Shown here piece after piece: positions 36,342 to 48,236 of a stretch of 64,000 bases of DNA (positions are counted from its first letter, which is position 1; every line of letters starts with the position of its first letter). The stretch covers positions 49,389,928 through 49,453,927 of the forward strand of contig NC_041019.1 in NCBI RefSeq assembly GCF_004193775.1, written 5' to 3'. The notes beneath the pieces were generated by a model that worked only from the letters and a program-made list of their open reading frames with translations, was not told the origin of the DNA and made no database searches. This stretch comes from Glycine soja (lineage: Eukaryota > Streptophyta > Magnoliopsida > Fabales > Fabaceae). The position numbers and the translations under genes are program-made.

Positions 36342-37038
36342 TAAATTTATTTAACTAATTTAGTTCACCTATTTTTAAAATGGAGCTGATTTAGTTTTGT
36401 GGTGTTTTTCTATCTAGAATTCTAAATTCTAATTTTCTATTTAAAATCTTTACAAATTCAATTGATTATTGTCAATCTATTTTTCAGAATAGTTACAAAT
36501 TAAAATTTAAATACAAAGCAAATTTGAGCAAAATTGACTTACATTAATTTTACCTCACTTTCAAAATGGTTTTACATCAATTTTTTTAAAAAGGCAATTT
36601 CAAGACGTCTTTGATTGTGTTTTTGTTTTTTTAATCTATTTTTTACAATAATTTTTAAAATAGAGATGTTTTTATTTTTTTAGTTTTTTAGTCACCATAA
36701 CATTGCATTAGTATAAAATATTAATCAATTTTACTAATGACTAATTTTTTATAAAGGCATATATTTATTACTACTAAATAAGTTATTTATACTAATACAA
36801 CTCAGTTTTATTTATTAATATTATCTTATTTATATATACTAATAATATTAACTATTAAATACTAAAAAACAATAAATATATAATAATACTAAAATAAATA
36901 TAATATTTAAAGTTAGAAACTTGGATAGTGAAGTAATCCGATCAAAGTCATGGAATAATGTACAAGAGAGAATGATCCTATGATTTGTGCTCCAAAATGT
37001 GGTTTCAACTGAGTTATGATCCCTTAACATCTATCCAA

Positions 37039-37197
37039 CTATTGAGTAAGGGGAACACACTCATGCTCAACCACCAACTCACCCCTCTCAATATTTTGTA
37101 GCCTATCTGAGATTTTCTGTTTGATCTTTCCTTCATCAAGAGATATGATACCATCTCTAATAAGGGTGTTGTCGTTGCTTGCTACAAATTTCCCATG
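37039..37197 (-). other. Unidentified open exon-like fragment
   Basis: The minus-strand frame reads GKFVASNDNTLIRDGIISLD then EGKIKQKISDRLQNIERGEL, VVEHECVPLTQ and a stop. Its composition looks like real protein (charged amphipathic segment) rather than chance translation of AT-rich DNA. I do not recognise the family. By position it is another candidate captured exon. Confidence 0.35.
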
Positions 37198-37265
37198 TTA
37201 CAATATATTTAATGTTTAATATTTAATTGATTCATGTTTCAATCTTATTTTCTCTATTATTGCAG

Positions 37266-37346
37266 GTAATTAGAGGAAATAGTGTGGTCACTGTTGATGT
37301 GCTTCAAATTCAAGTATTTAAGTGTAAATTAACAACTGTTAAGTGA
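37266..37346 (+). pseudogene. SmG (snRNP G) C-terminal exon fragment
   Basis: After a TTATTGCAG acceptor the frame begins VIRGNSVVTVDVLQIQ. VIRGNSVVTVEALE is the C-terminal Sm2 motif of the spliceosomal Sm protein G. The last residues differ from the usual ending and the frame stops at 37346. Only the final beta-strands are represented, so no functional Sm ring subunit can be made. Confidence 0.7.
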
Positions 37347-37574
37347 CCTGACAAATGTAAATATGAAGTAATTTATATTATAATTGACATGCTGTCATAT
37401 ATTTATAAAAAAACTATTTTGCTTATTTGAAATTTCAATTCTCAATTTAATTACACTTTTTTTTTTTACTTTTTAACCCTTTTAGTTTTAAACATTTATT
37501 TTGTTTATTATGTTTAAGCCTTATGAGATTCATCTTAATATAATTTGTTAATTTTGTAATCTGAAACAATTGTT

Positions 37575-37743
37575 TTGCATGAACATCAAATTTCCTTAAT
37601 CAAGTGATCCATGCGTATACACAAGTTTTAAATTCGCATAAACATCAACCTTTGAAGTCCCTTAATCAAGTGACTCTTGCATATGCACGAGTTTCAAATT
37701 CACATGAACATCAACCTTTGAAGTTTGATTAATCAAGTGACTC
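37575..37743. repeat. Tandem repeat, about 67 bp, near the Helitron 3' end
   Basis: The unit 'catgaacatcaacctttgaag...ttaatcaagtgactcttgcatatgcac' recurs about two and a half times just inside the 3' terminus. Confidence 0.7.
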
Positions 37744-37892
37744 AAATAATTTGACAATTGATCAACTCAACTATTTAGAACTATTTAATATGAATGTTAG
37801 TTCTTTTATCTTTTTACAATCTCTTTCTTTTTATTCTTCCATCGAAAATCATTTAGACAAAGACCCGTGCGTACACACAGGTTACCGACTAG

Positions 37893-39340
37893 TAATCTTA
37901 GAAAAGAAACAAATCTAGTATATAAAAAAAGAAACAAATCTCTAAAATAAATTTAAACAAATAGATAATATCTTTACATCTAAATAATATTCTCAAGATT
38001 TGAACATAATAAATTCTAAAAAAACACAATTTAAATTTCCACTCTTTAATTTATTTTAAAATTTGAACCATTGATCCAACACCGCACCAAATAATAAGAA
38101 ATCAAACACACATCAAACTAATTATTGTCAATTAATTAACTCCTAATATATCTAATCTAATTAAAATAATGATATCTTCTTGACAATTGAAAAACAACAA
38201 AAAAACTAAACATAATTATGAACTAAAATAATACTATTATCAAATTTTAGAATTGACCTCCTATGTAAACGTTATCGTTGACTACTTGATTGTAGCAATT
38301 TGAATACCACTTTTTAATTGAACATATCAAATGAACCACTCAACCTTTTAAAAGCACGCTTTCAAGTTTCAACGTCATTTTTTTTTCAAAATCAATTCAA
38401 CTAAAGTTACAACATACGTATACGTTGTCATGTGTGTTTAGTTACCGTTCACACACAGTTCAGCACTTTTCAGCTGTTGAGGCATACTCTACACCAAAAG
38501 AAAATTTGAAAAATATTCTTAGAATAAAGTGAAATTTAATATTGCTTTTGTCAACAAAAGATACGCTAAAAGGATCTTTACACAACCTCCTTTGATAATT
38601 TAAAAAATATTTAATAATGTGCCAACAAGTTATTTGTTTTATTAAAATTGAGTTTGATTTCATGGGTTGAAATCTTATAGGAAAAAAAATAAGTAGTTAG
38701 AAAGTCCATTAAAAGTTATCGCTTAAATTTTTCGATAAAAATATTTTCATACCAATTTCATTATGATTTAGAAAAATCTAAGAATATTTTCTTTCATAAT
38801 TTTATATTATTATTTTGGATGAGTTTGATAGAGTGAAAAGAAAAGAAAAAAAATATTTAAATTAAAGTAAAGAAAGAAAGATGTAAAATTTACATAAATT
38901 TTTTAAAATTTCTTTTCTTCTTCACACTATTTTTTCTCTGCCCAAGCCACCCTTGAAATTAACAAAGGTGTAAACAAAATTCCCCTATTTTGTCTCAATA
39001 ATCATCACCCTTTCCTATGGGCATTATGGGAAATTCATATTGAAACGTTTACTGGGACCTCTTTTTTTCTGATTTTCCCCCTCATTCACTGACTCACGCT
39101 CACTCTGATTCCTGTCCGTTGGGAAGTACTTGAGGGCGACACGACCACATATAGTGTGCCAACGACACAACACAACACAAACACTTTCCATAGCTTCTTG
39201 TCGTATTCCTTCAACCTCTGTTTTTCTTTTCTTACTTCGCGTTGTTTTGTCGCGTGCTTCAAATTCTAGCGGCAAGGACGAACGAGGGCGTGTTACTGTG
39301 TTTGCTTTGTTTTATGCTTTTTGGTTCCGTTTGTTTTGTG
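37893..39340. other. Intergenic region and probable WEB-like gene promoter
   Basis: The left part is AT-rich with no gene. The right part, from about 39000, is less AT-rich and should hold the promoter and 5' untranslated region of the gene at 39341. No clear TATA box was chosen. Confidence 0.5.
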
Positions 39341-42300
39341 ATGGAAATGGAAGCCGCTGACGTGGTCGAAACGACGACGAATCATGCCGAACGGGGTTTG
39401 GAGAAGAAGAACAACAAGAGTGGTTTGAGAACGGAGATTGATACTTCAGCGCCCTTTGAATCGGTGAAGGAAGCTGTTACTATGTTCGGGGGTGGTTACT
39501 GGAAATCACCCCTTCACAGTAATATTACGTGTGTGGCTTCTGGTTCTGAGGTACACACACTCTCTCTTTAATTGGTTTATGGCATTGCCACAAAATAGCA
39601 CCCCACAAGGTGAAATGTTATCATTTCGTTGTTTTTGTTTGTTGCTTCACTCTTCGGTGGAAAAAGGTAGGACCTTTGTGGATGGAATTTTGAAGGGTTT
39701 TTAGGGGGTGGGGGTGTCTCTGTTGTTTTACTTGTTTGGGGTCTTTGTTGTTTTTCTGTGTGGAATGAGAGGAACTGGGGTTCTTTTGTTGTTATGCTTG
39801 ATGTTTGTGTGGTTAGTACTTAGTAGTGGCATGTTGTGGTTGATGGACCCATTTGTGATGTTTCCTTGATGTTACTGTGGAAAGTTTGTTTTTGTTGTGA
39901 TTCTAGGTCGTTTCTCCACGATTATGGTGGTTGTGATCGCAGAGACTCTAAAAACCTTGACTTTGCAGCTGAAATCGTGGTCATTCTTTGATATTGTAGG
40001 AAATTATCAACAAATGTGTGGTCTTTGGGATCCCAGAGACTCTAAAAACCTTGATGTTGCAACTGAAATTGCTGTTGCAGACTGTTTTTTAAAAGCATGT
40101 TCAAGGTTTAAAAAGGTTTAGAGAATTTTTCAAGGTTTAAAAAATGATCTGCAGCCGCAATTGTGGCATGATGTCAAGGTTTTTTGGGGTCTTTGTAATT
40201 GTCGCACAATGTCAAGGATTTTGCATAAATGTGGCCGTCACATTGGTTGCATTTGTTCATTTGTCTACCATTTTCTGCAGTATAAGGATCGCGATGAAAC
40301 CATGACTTTATCACTATTTAAAACCTTTGGACTTTTGGTTTTGGTTCAAATTTGTCTGCAATATCAAGGATCATGATGAAACAATGACTGTAATTACAAT
40401 TTAAAATCTTTTGAATTTTGGTTTTGGTGCAATCGAGGGAGGAACTGGAAAAATAATATATAAGGATTTTTATCAAAATCCCTCTCCTCCTTCCCCCTCC
40501 ATTTCCCCCCAAACAGTGTGTTGAAGTTATATATCTGTTGTGAGTATTAGTGAATGATTGGATCCAATGAACTGTAGTTTTAAGTCATTTATAAATGACG
40601 AATGCTGTCAAAATCTAGGAAAAGCTAAAAATGGCCATACCTGTATTCATTTCTTGAGTGCCGTTACTTTGCTCAATTGACAAACTGGAATAAAACGCTT
40701 GGTGCCTTTGGTATTGTTCTCCAATTAGAATTGGAGTTTCACCCCAGTAACCTATGTTAATCTTGAAAGCTTACCTTTAATATGCCGAATTCTGAAGGGA
40801 AAACTTCAATTTTGATTGGAAAACAACAAAAGCAATTAATGAATTGTATCTACGTTTTGTCCTTGGCATAGTACTTTATATCAAGTGAGTATTCGTTTTG
40901 AATTAAACTTCTTTTTTCAAGTATTTAGTTGAGCTAAATTGTGAAGTTTTCCCCCATCCCCTTCTTTTGTTAACAGCACCACAGAGAAGAGGTCAGCGCT
41001 GAAAAACTGGAGGAGCAGGCTGTGGTATTGGAGAAAGAACTGATCTTGAAAGAAAGGGAAACTCTTGATGTGTTGAAAGAACTGGAAAGTACCAAAAGGC
41101 TTGTTGAAGATTTGAAATCAAAGATACAGAAGGAAGAGTCTGAAGCAAATTTGAATCTTCAGATGGGAAAATATGATAAGAAATCGGTTGTTGATGAGAA
41201 TGTAGAAAAGGAAAACCAAATGAGTCAATTGAATGTTCTTCAACCTTCCAGGGAAGGTTTTATCCCCTACCCTTCATCTACTCCAGGCTTAATACTAATG
41301 GAATTGAAGCAGGCCAAATTGAATTTAACTAAAACTACTAATGACCTTGCTGACGTCCAAACTTCTGTTGAATCGCTTAATAAGAAGTTAGAGAAGGAAA
41401 GAATCTCACTTGAGAAAACACGTGATAGGTTAGCTCAAAATACTTTGAAGATATCTTCTCTCGAGGAAGAGCTAAACCAGACCAGATTAAGGCTTCAAAT
41501 AGCAAAAGATGCTGAAATTAAAGGTGCTTTAGATGACCCTTCAGATATTACAAGAGAGCTCCAGCAATTAAGTTCTGAGGCAGAGAATTTCAAAAGAATG
41601 GGAGAATTTGCAAAATCAGAAGTTTTGAGATCAATGTCTGAGATTGAACAGACAAAAACCATGATAAGAACTGCTGAAATCAGATTGCTAGCAGCCAGAA
41701 AAATGAAAGAAGCCGCTAGAGCTGCCGAAGCTTTTGCCCTTGCAGAAATTAATGCTCTATCTAATCATGACAGTTCACCTGGAAATCAGGTTACTCTTTC
41801 ATTTGAGGAGTATACTGCTCTGATGGGCAAAGCTCGAGATGCAGAGGAACAATCTAAGAAGAGAGTTGCAAGTGCTATGCTTGAAGTTGACGAAGCAAAT
41901 TTAGCAAACATGGACATTTTGAAAAGGGTAGAAGAAGCTACAGGACAAGTTAAAACCAGCAAGAAGGCCCTTGAAGAAGCTCTAGAAAGGGTAGAAGCTG
42001 CAAATAGAGACAAGGTAGCAGTTGAAGAGGCTTTAAGGAATTGGCGGTCCGAGGGTCAAAAAAAGCGTTCTTCTATACACAACTCTACTAAGTTCAAAAA
42101 CTGTTGCTTGTCTCATCATCGGAGAGATCCTCGATTACTCGATGTGAATGGAATGCATTTGGTAAATGATGAAGCCAGGCCAGTTCTAAAGCCAACCCTA
42201 TCAATAGGACAAATACTTAGCAGGAAGCTGCTTCAACCACAAGAGTTTGAAGCCAGAGAAGGAATCTCGATGAAACAGAATGTGTCACTGGGTAAGATGC

Positions 42301-42458
42301 TTGGCAAACAGAACAATGATCGGCCAGTTGACAGACAAGTTGAGAAAGAAACTGGCCATAAGCTGTTTTCTACCAAGAGAAAGAAATTTGGATTTGCACG
42401 ATTCTCACATATATTGTCAAAACAGAAGAAGAAGAAGCCAACCCTGAATTTGAGGTGA
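39341..42458 (+). CDS. WEB-family coiled-coil protein (WEB1/PMI2-related), two exons
   Basis: Exon 1 is 39341-39550 and exon 2 is 40977-42458. Splicing SGSE|HHREEV is in phase 0 and gives 563 residues. Near the N-terminus, IDTSAPFESVKEAVTMFGG is the hallmark of plant WEB-family (DUF827) proteins. The rest is almost entirely charged alpha-helical heptads (about residues 72-370) with many 'EEAL..VE.A' blocks. A basic tail ends in KKKKPTLNLR and includes SIGQILSRKLLQPQEFE. WEB1 and PMI2 act in blue-light chloroplast movement through actin organisation. Which WEB paralogue this is cannot be decided by eye. Upstream in-frame ATG codons exist, but 39341 matches the family start better. The gene appears intact. 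Confidence 0.85.
39905..40400. repeat. Imperfect repeats in the WEB-like gene intron
   Basis: 'cagagactctaaaaaccttga' occurs at about 39940 and 40034, each followed by a 'tgcagctgaaat' stretch. 'aaggatc.cgatgaaac.atgact' followed by 'cttttggttttggt' occurs at about 40284 and 40367. These suggest local duplications within the intron. Confidence 0.6.
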
Positions 42459-45400
42459 TAAATTGTTTGAACAATTTGATCAATCTAGCAGTGACAAAAA
42501 CTAGACTCTAGTTGCATCTTCTAAATCAGTCCTTGTCTCATTCTCTTATTGTGCTTGCTTGAATATCTTGTTTTTTTTAACAGTGTTTATTTAGCTTTCA
42601 GTCCCTGCTTTTGTATATTAACTACTTATTAGGTATGCACTTCCATTTGCTTCCTATGCTAGTTGTAGAGATGATTCATACGAATTCTTAACCTCTTGCA
42701 TGATGTGTTATAATTTTAATTTGCCATTTATGTGTGTACAATAGCAGCTATGAGATTTAAACTTAGGATTTCATGCAAATTACTCGAACCTTTTTTTTTT
42801 ACTACTAGGCTGATTCTAGTGAGTTTATTTGCCTAATAATATTTATACACAGTTCTATACAAAGCTAGAGTAAGAATAATGTCTTTATGACATTGCCGTT
42901 AACTGTTTATCATTGATACTTGTGCATTATGCATCATTCTCGTAATAACGTGAAGGAGTCGATTGAAAACGAAATGAAAGATGATGACATGCCTAGTGTT
43001 ACTATAATAATTAGAGATTTTTCATATTAAAATGAAAAGGTGATTATGAAGAAATAACGTTTTCAATTAGTCGGTTCCACATTGCTTCCTCCTCTCCATA
43101 TGGTTGGGGAAACAAAATTATGTTCTTACAAACTATCATGCAAATCGTAAGGTATAAGTGAGTATAATTTCTTCAAATTTGTGAGGACGTGACATAATGT
43201 CATTACTCATTAATTGATATTTACTTAATGCGAAATAGGTGATTCCATAAATTTGGTGCAATTTGGTTCATCGTGGTATTACACCATCCTATCCCTTAGA
43301 ATTCAAATTATTATCAAAGTATTTTTTTTTGTTCAACTTTCTTATCATATTTTTAGTTAAATGTTAGTGAAATATAATATTGTTGTTTGTTTAAGATTGT
43401 TGTCGAATATATAGTCGCTTATTTTTGTTATTTTTCTTTTATGTTTTTGAAAAGTAAATAATTTTTTTCTTCTAAATTTACTTGTATTTTTAGTTGTGCG
43501 ATGAACATAATTTTTTTTATATTGAGTGTAAATTATAATAGCTAGTTGAATTAGAAATTATATTTAATAAACATAAATAATACGATAAAAAAATCTTTTA
43601 AAAAGAGTATATAGTGCAGTAAAAAAAGAGTATATAGTAAACAAATAGCATTTTGAATAAGTTTTGACAAAGATATATTGCATCAAACAAAGTGGACAAC
43701 ATTGTACTAGGAAAAAAATCATATACTGTAGACAATAATGAATCTTTTCTATAGTAATAAAAAAGGCTTTGGCACTTTTTTTCCACCCAAACCAGACATA
43801 TTTTAGATAATTCCTCTTTAATTATTTTTAATTTTCATTTATTTAACAAACTACATTAATTATTATGGTATTGACGGTTGATACAAGTGATTTGATATTT
43901 AAATTTCTTAATCAAAATCTGAAATTTCATCTTGGCATAAGCATGGGATTGCAAGAGTAAGCAGGGACAAACCTACTTGTCCCTTTGGGGGATGCCCCGA
44001 CTTTTTATAATTTATTTTTCTTAATATATATGCATATAGTAATTATTTTATTTAGTAGTTTAATTATGTATACAATGTTACTTAAATGTTAATTTTTTTT
44101 TACTTTATAACAAAATATTCTATTCTTTTATAATTTTATTGTATAGATAATTATATTTTTTGTTTTATTTAGGTAAAATATTTGAGTATTTTTATTTTTC
44201 TTTCTAATATGCTATTATTATTTTAAAAGTTATAAATAGTTGTAGTTTGTATTCAAATGACTTTATTAGCATTTTTTACATTAATTTTTAAAAATTAAAG
44301 ATTATTTATTAACTTTTCAATGAGTCAAACTATTTTTTTAAATGGACAGTTGATCAAACTTACAAATATTATTTATTAAATTTTTAAGAGATTGATAGCT
44401 TAGATTTTGAAACAAGTCAAAAAATGTTTTATGATTCTATTTTCCTATCATTTTTCTTCTTGTTTCTCTTTGTTTTTCTTGCCATTGTTTGAGAGGTTCT
44501 AACGTGTTTTTCAATCTCAAGTGCAAGAGTTCAAACACACATGGTTTGTAATCCTTAGGAAAGAAAATTAGATATCAAATTAAGTCAAGGTCCATCATAA
44601 TTTACTTTCAAAAGTTGTAGTCTTTACCATGACAAAACATTTTTCTTCTATTTTTTTACTATCTTAAAGCAAAATATTCTTCAATGCTTGGTGGCTACTA
44701 TTGTCATAAGAGATAATTTAGTGAGTAACATAATTTGTTCTAATTTAGTAGATATTAGGAACATAATTAATATAGGTTTTGGTATAAAAAGTGTTTAACA
44801 TAAATACCAATTTTTATTATAAAATTTTTAGGGCTTGGTGATATGTGACATTGGTGTTTGCCATTGGTAATTTTGGGTCTTTTAAAAAATGTTTAATTTA
44901 TCTCTTCTATGTAACTATATGTTTTTTGAAAAACACATAATTGTGAATAATTTGTATAAATTTTTATGCTTGTATATTTATTGAATGAATTTTAATGCAT
45001 GTGTTGGAAGGGTATCTTTTGACTACCTCTAGCACAAACCACATAAAATATACTAAAAACAACGTAGAAGCTAAAACAATACACATGTAGAAAACATGAA
45101 TTCTTAGGATTGACGATAAAGTAAACATATGCTTAATTTTCATAGTCTCCCCCTCCCTCCCCCACCACCATTAATTCCTGGGTCTCAGACAATAAGTGTC
45201 ACTTTATCCCAAAATAGATATACCCGGTAGAAGAAAAATTGGTTAAGTATCGTCAAATAAAAAACATCATATACCTCTTAAATCCTAATTACACCAAAAG
45301 AATTATTGTCATCTTTAATACACAGTGCATTTTTAATGCACAATTTTTTTTTTACGAATTAATGGTGTGTTTTTTCTAATCATTAGGTATTATGGGAAGG

Positions 45401-47034
45401 ACAAAACATTTAATGATTTTATTGTTAACAAGTAGAATTTTTCCATTCATCTATTGATTATTATGAACTTATTTACTATATTTATGAATTTTAATTTTTT
45501 AAACGAAAAATACTAGAAACAAAAAATATTTTATTTTCACATTTTTTTGTTTTTAATTTTGAAAACAATTAAAGTCAAAATAATACAATATTTTTATAAT
45601 TGAAAGTGTTTGAATTCATGCATTTATTTATTATTTTACAAATTTTTTTAAATTAAAAATTCGTATTCATAGAAAAAAATAAAAACATTTTGTCTTTTTA
45701 TTTCTTAATTTTGGAAATAAATTAAACTAAAATAGTATTTATATAATTAAATGTAAAAATATTTTTCCCAAATTGGAAACACTTCAGATATTTCCTTTTT
45801 AATTATTTATGTTTTTTTTACTTATTTAATAAATTGTGTTAATTATTAGGACATTTATTAGATAATGAGTTTTTAATGTTCCTTTATTTTTTGTCACTAT
45901 CATATTTGTACAAAATTTAGAAATTACACTTTTTCAATTTTTAATGTTATTATGCATTCAAACATGGATGAGCAAGTGGAACCATTATCCAAATGCTAAA
46001 TTGTATAGAAGCATGAAAAAACTTTCACCAATTTTTCATGCGTAATTGAGGAGGATGTTTTGCATGGAAAGGACCGGCTTTGGTAGATTTCTCACGTTTC
46101 ATATTTCTGTCGGATTTCGCGATGTTTCCTTTCATTGAAGAATAATTATAATTTTTCTTAACATGTTTTTTATTAATTACTTTTTATTTACTAAATAAAA
46201 AAAGTACTATTAATTTTTAGAATTTCATTAAAATATATTAACAGTGTAACTTTTTAGCACTATTATTTAATAATATATTATCAAGTATGATAATATTATA
46301 ATTTTTTTAATAATTATTTTAAAAGTCATAGAGTAATTACTAATGTATTGATAGCATAATAATTTATAACAACAATATTTTCTTAAAATATTTTGACCAC
46401 ATTTAATATATTTTGATCAGTAGTATTAAAATGATTATAGAAACTTTTTTTTTTCCTTTTACTAGTAAATATATGATTAATTTCTTTTCATATTTTTTGC
46501 TTTCCCTACTAAAATATGTCTAAAATTATGCCATAAAGTACATAAATTTTTTCTTTCTTCTCTATATAGTATAAAACAAATTACTACTACCTTAAGCTTT
46601 AATATATGTTATATTAATTCCATCCCATCGTTTTTTCACGCGTTTCCTATGGATTTTTCCATCAATATGACAAATTGTATTGAATGGTTCGTTATTTGTT
46701 TCGAATTAGTGAATACCCTAGTTCGCAATATTCACTAATCGAAAATATTAACATATGAGGTAAATGTACAAGTGTGACCGTATAAATTTTCTATTTTCCA
46801 AAAGGACAAAGTATACACATTTAAAATTATGGAAAATAACAAAGTTGAACGGAACACCAGAGATTGCGTAAGACTTAGACTAATAATGAATTTCCTTTTC
46901 ACTTTTTCGGTTCTCTAGTTAAAAAAAGTCTTTGACACATATTTTCATTTTTCTTTTGGGATGTGAATATCACATATTAAGGGTCGTTGATTTGTTCACC
47001 AAAGCTAGACTCACATCCCTGATTCTGCCACGTA
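42459..47034. other. AT-rich intergenic region, no gene seen
   Basis: The first ~300 bp should include the 3' untranslated region of the WEB-like gene. The remainder is very AT-rich with short frames only. A CT-rich block at about 45150-45175 is the only compositional break. Confidence 0.5.
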
Positions 47035-47504
47035 GTGATAAAGTGTGATGCACACAATCCCCTCCATGTGGCTCCCCACACTAAAGCTTTTCTCAAGTTT
47101 CAAGAAACTCACTTTGCAATAAAACCAACCAATGCAAGTGAAGATAGCAAACCAATCATATTTTCAGTTTTTCACCAACTAACACGACACTATAAGTTCC
47201 TACGAGGAATCACTTCACTACCACCTTGTTTTCCATTATCTTCAATTCTTCTTCTCATCATTTCTTTTCACACAAAAAGGTATTCTATTCTATCTCTTCT
47301 TCATTCCTTGCTTGCAATGAAAACTACTCAGAAAAGTAGTATTCTTTTGTCTCTTTACTTGCCACCTACCAATCCTCAAAATTTATCATTTCCAACTACT
47401 CTTCTTTATTTGTCACCTGATCATGTGATGCATCATTCATATGTTGTCTATTGTTATGTTAATTGGTCTTGCTAGTTGCTAGTACATCAATTTCTGTTAT
47501 GTGT

Positions 47505-47885
47505 TGGATGACATCATGGTTCAGCCAGATTCTATTTTTTTCTGGTTCTTTTCCATTTTCATCTTTGGTTTATGATTGATCATTGCTGAGAAAATTATTC
47601 TCAACTGGGATTTTCATTTCCGGGGGGAGCATGACCTGAATTGCATGGTTTTTGTTTTGTTTTTTGGCTAGATTATATCAAATCAATTAAGATTCTGGGT
47701 TGGATGGCATGATGGTTTAGCCAGATTCTGTTTTTTCTGGTTCCTTTTTAGTTTCGATCGTTGGTTTATGATTTATCATTGCTGAAAAAGTTATTCTCAA
47801 CTAAGATTTTCTTTTCTGGGGGAACCATGAAATGAATTGCATGTTTTTTTGGCTTGGTTATATCAACTCAGTTAAGAATTGCGCC
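47505..47885. repeat. Tandem duplication of about 190 bp in 5' UTR intron
   Basis: Two copies share 'gatggtt.agccagattctgtttttt', 'tttatgatt.atcattgctga' and 'gaattgcatg.tttttt.ggct'. The paralogous gene at 61 kb has one copy (about 61038-61215). Confidence 0.8.
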
Positions 47886-48236
47886 ATGTCACTCTTGAAG
47901 TACATAAGGTGATTTAAGAGTTTGAGATCATAAAATTTTATGGTTTTAACTCTTAATATGCCTTTTTCTGCTTCTGTGGGTGCAACTTTGTGCCAAAATC
48001 AATATGGAATATTTTTACAAGTGTCTAAGTAAATTATATTTAATTGATGATGTTGTTCTATCTAAATGGCATCATTTTTTTATATGCCCTTCAGTCAATT
48101 CTTATTTCATTAAATAAAATGTTTGAAATATCAGATCTTTATCTGTGGTTTATAATAACCCTGAAATTTTGATTAATTTCTATCTGTTTTCGTGATGGAA
48201 GTTGTCATTAAAAAGAATTGTTTTGGTATAGGTACC

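Larger units (their letters stand above)
34121..37038. other. AT-rich filler inside the Helitron
   Basis: No coding domain is recognised. A short, higher-complexity stretch at about 35380-35570 could be an untranslated exon or intron of a captured gene. Small tandem repeats lie at 36071-36095 and 36234-36341. Confidence 0.45.
30585..37892 (+). mobile_element. Gene-capturing Helitron (7.3 kb)
   Basis: The left end is A|TCTATATACAATG, followed by TATAAAAG, the form of plant Helitron 5' ends. The right end has an imperfect hairpin (CCCGTGCGTACACACAGG) then TTACCGA and CTAG|T. The flanking A and T fit insertion at an AT dinucleotide. Inside are pieces of at least six unrelated nuclear genes with introns kept: MetRS, GOGAT, WIYLD, UGE and SmG on the plus strand, and an NPF transporter on the minus strand. 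No Rep/helicase is present, so it is non-autonomous. The ends were recognised by eye, and the pairing of these two ends is inference. Confidence 0.7.

Noticed and set aside
41786..42013. Minus-strand frame inside the WEB-like coding exon
   Set aside because: Antisense shadow of the coiled-coil region.
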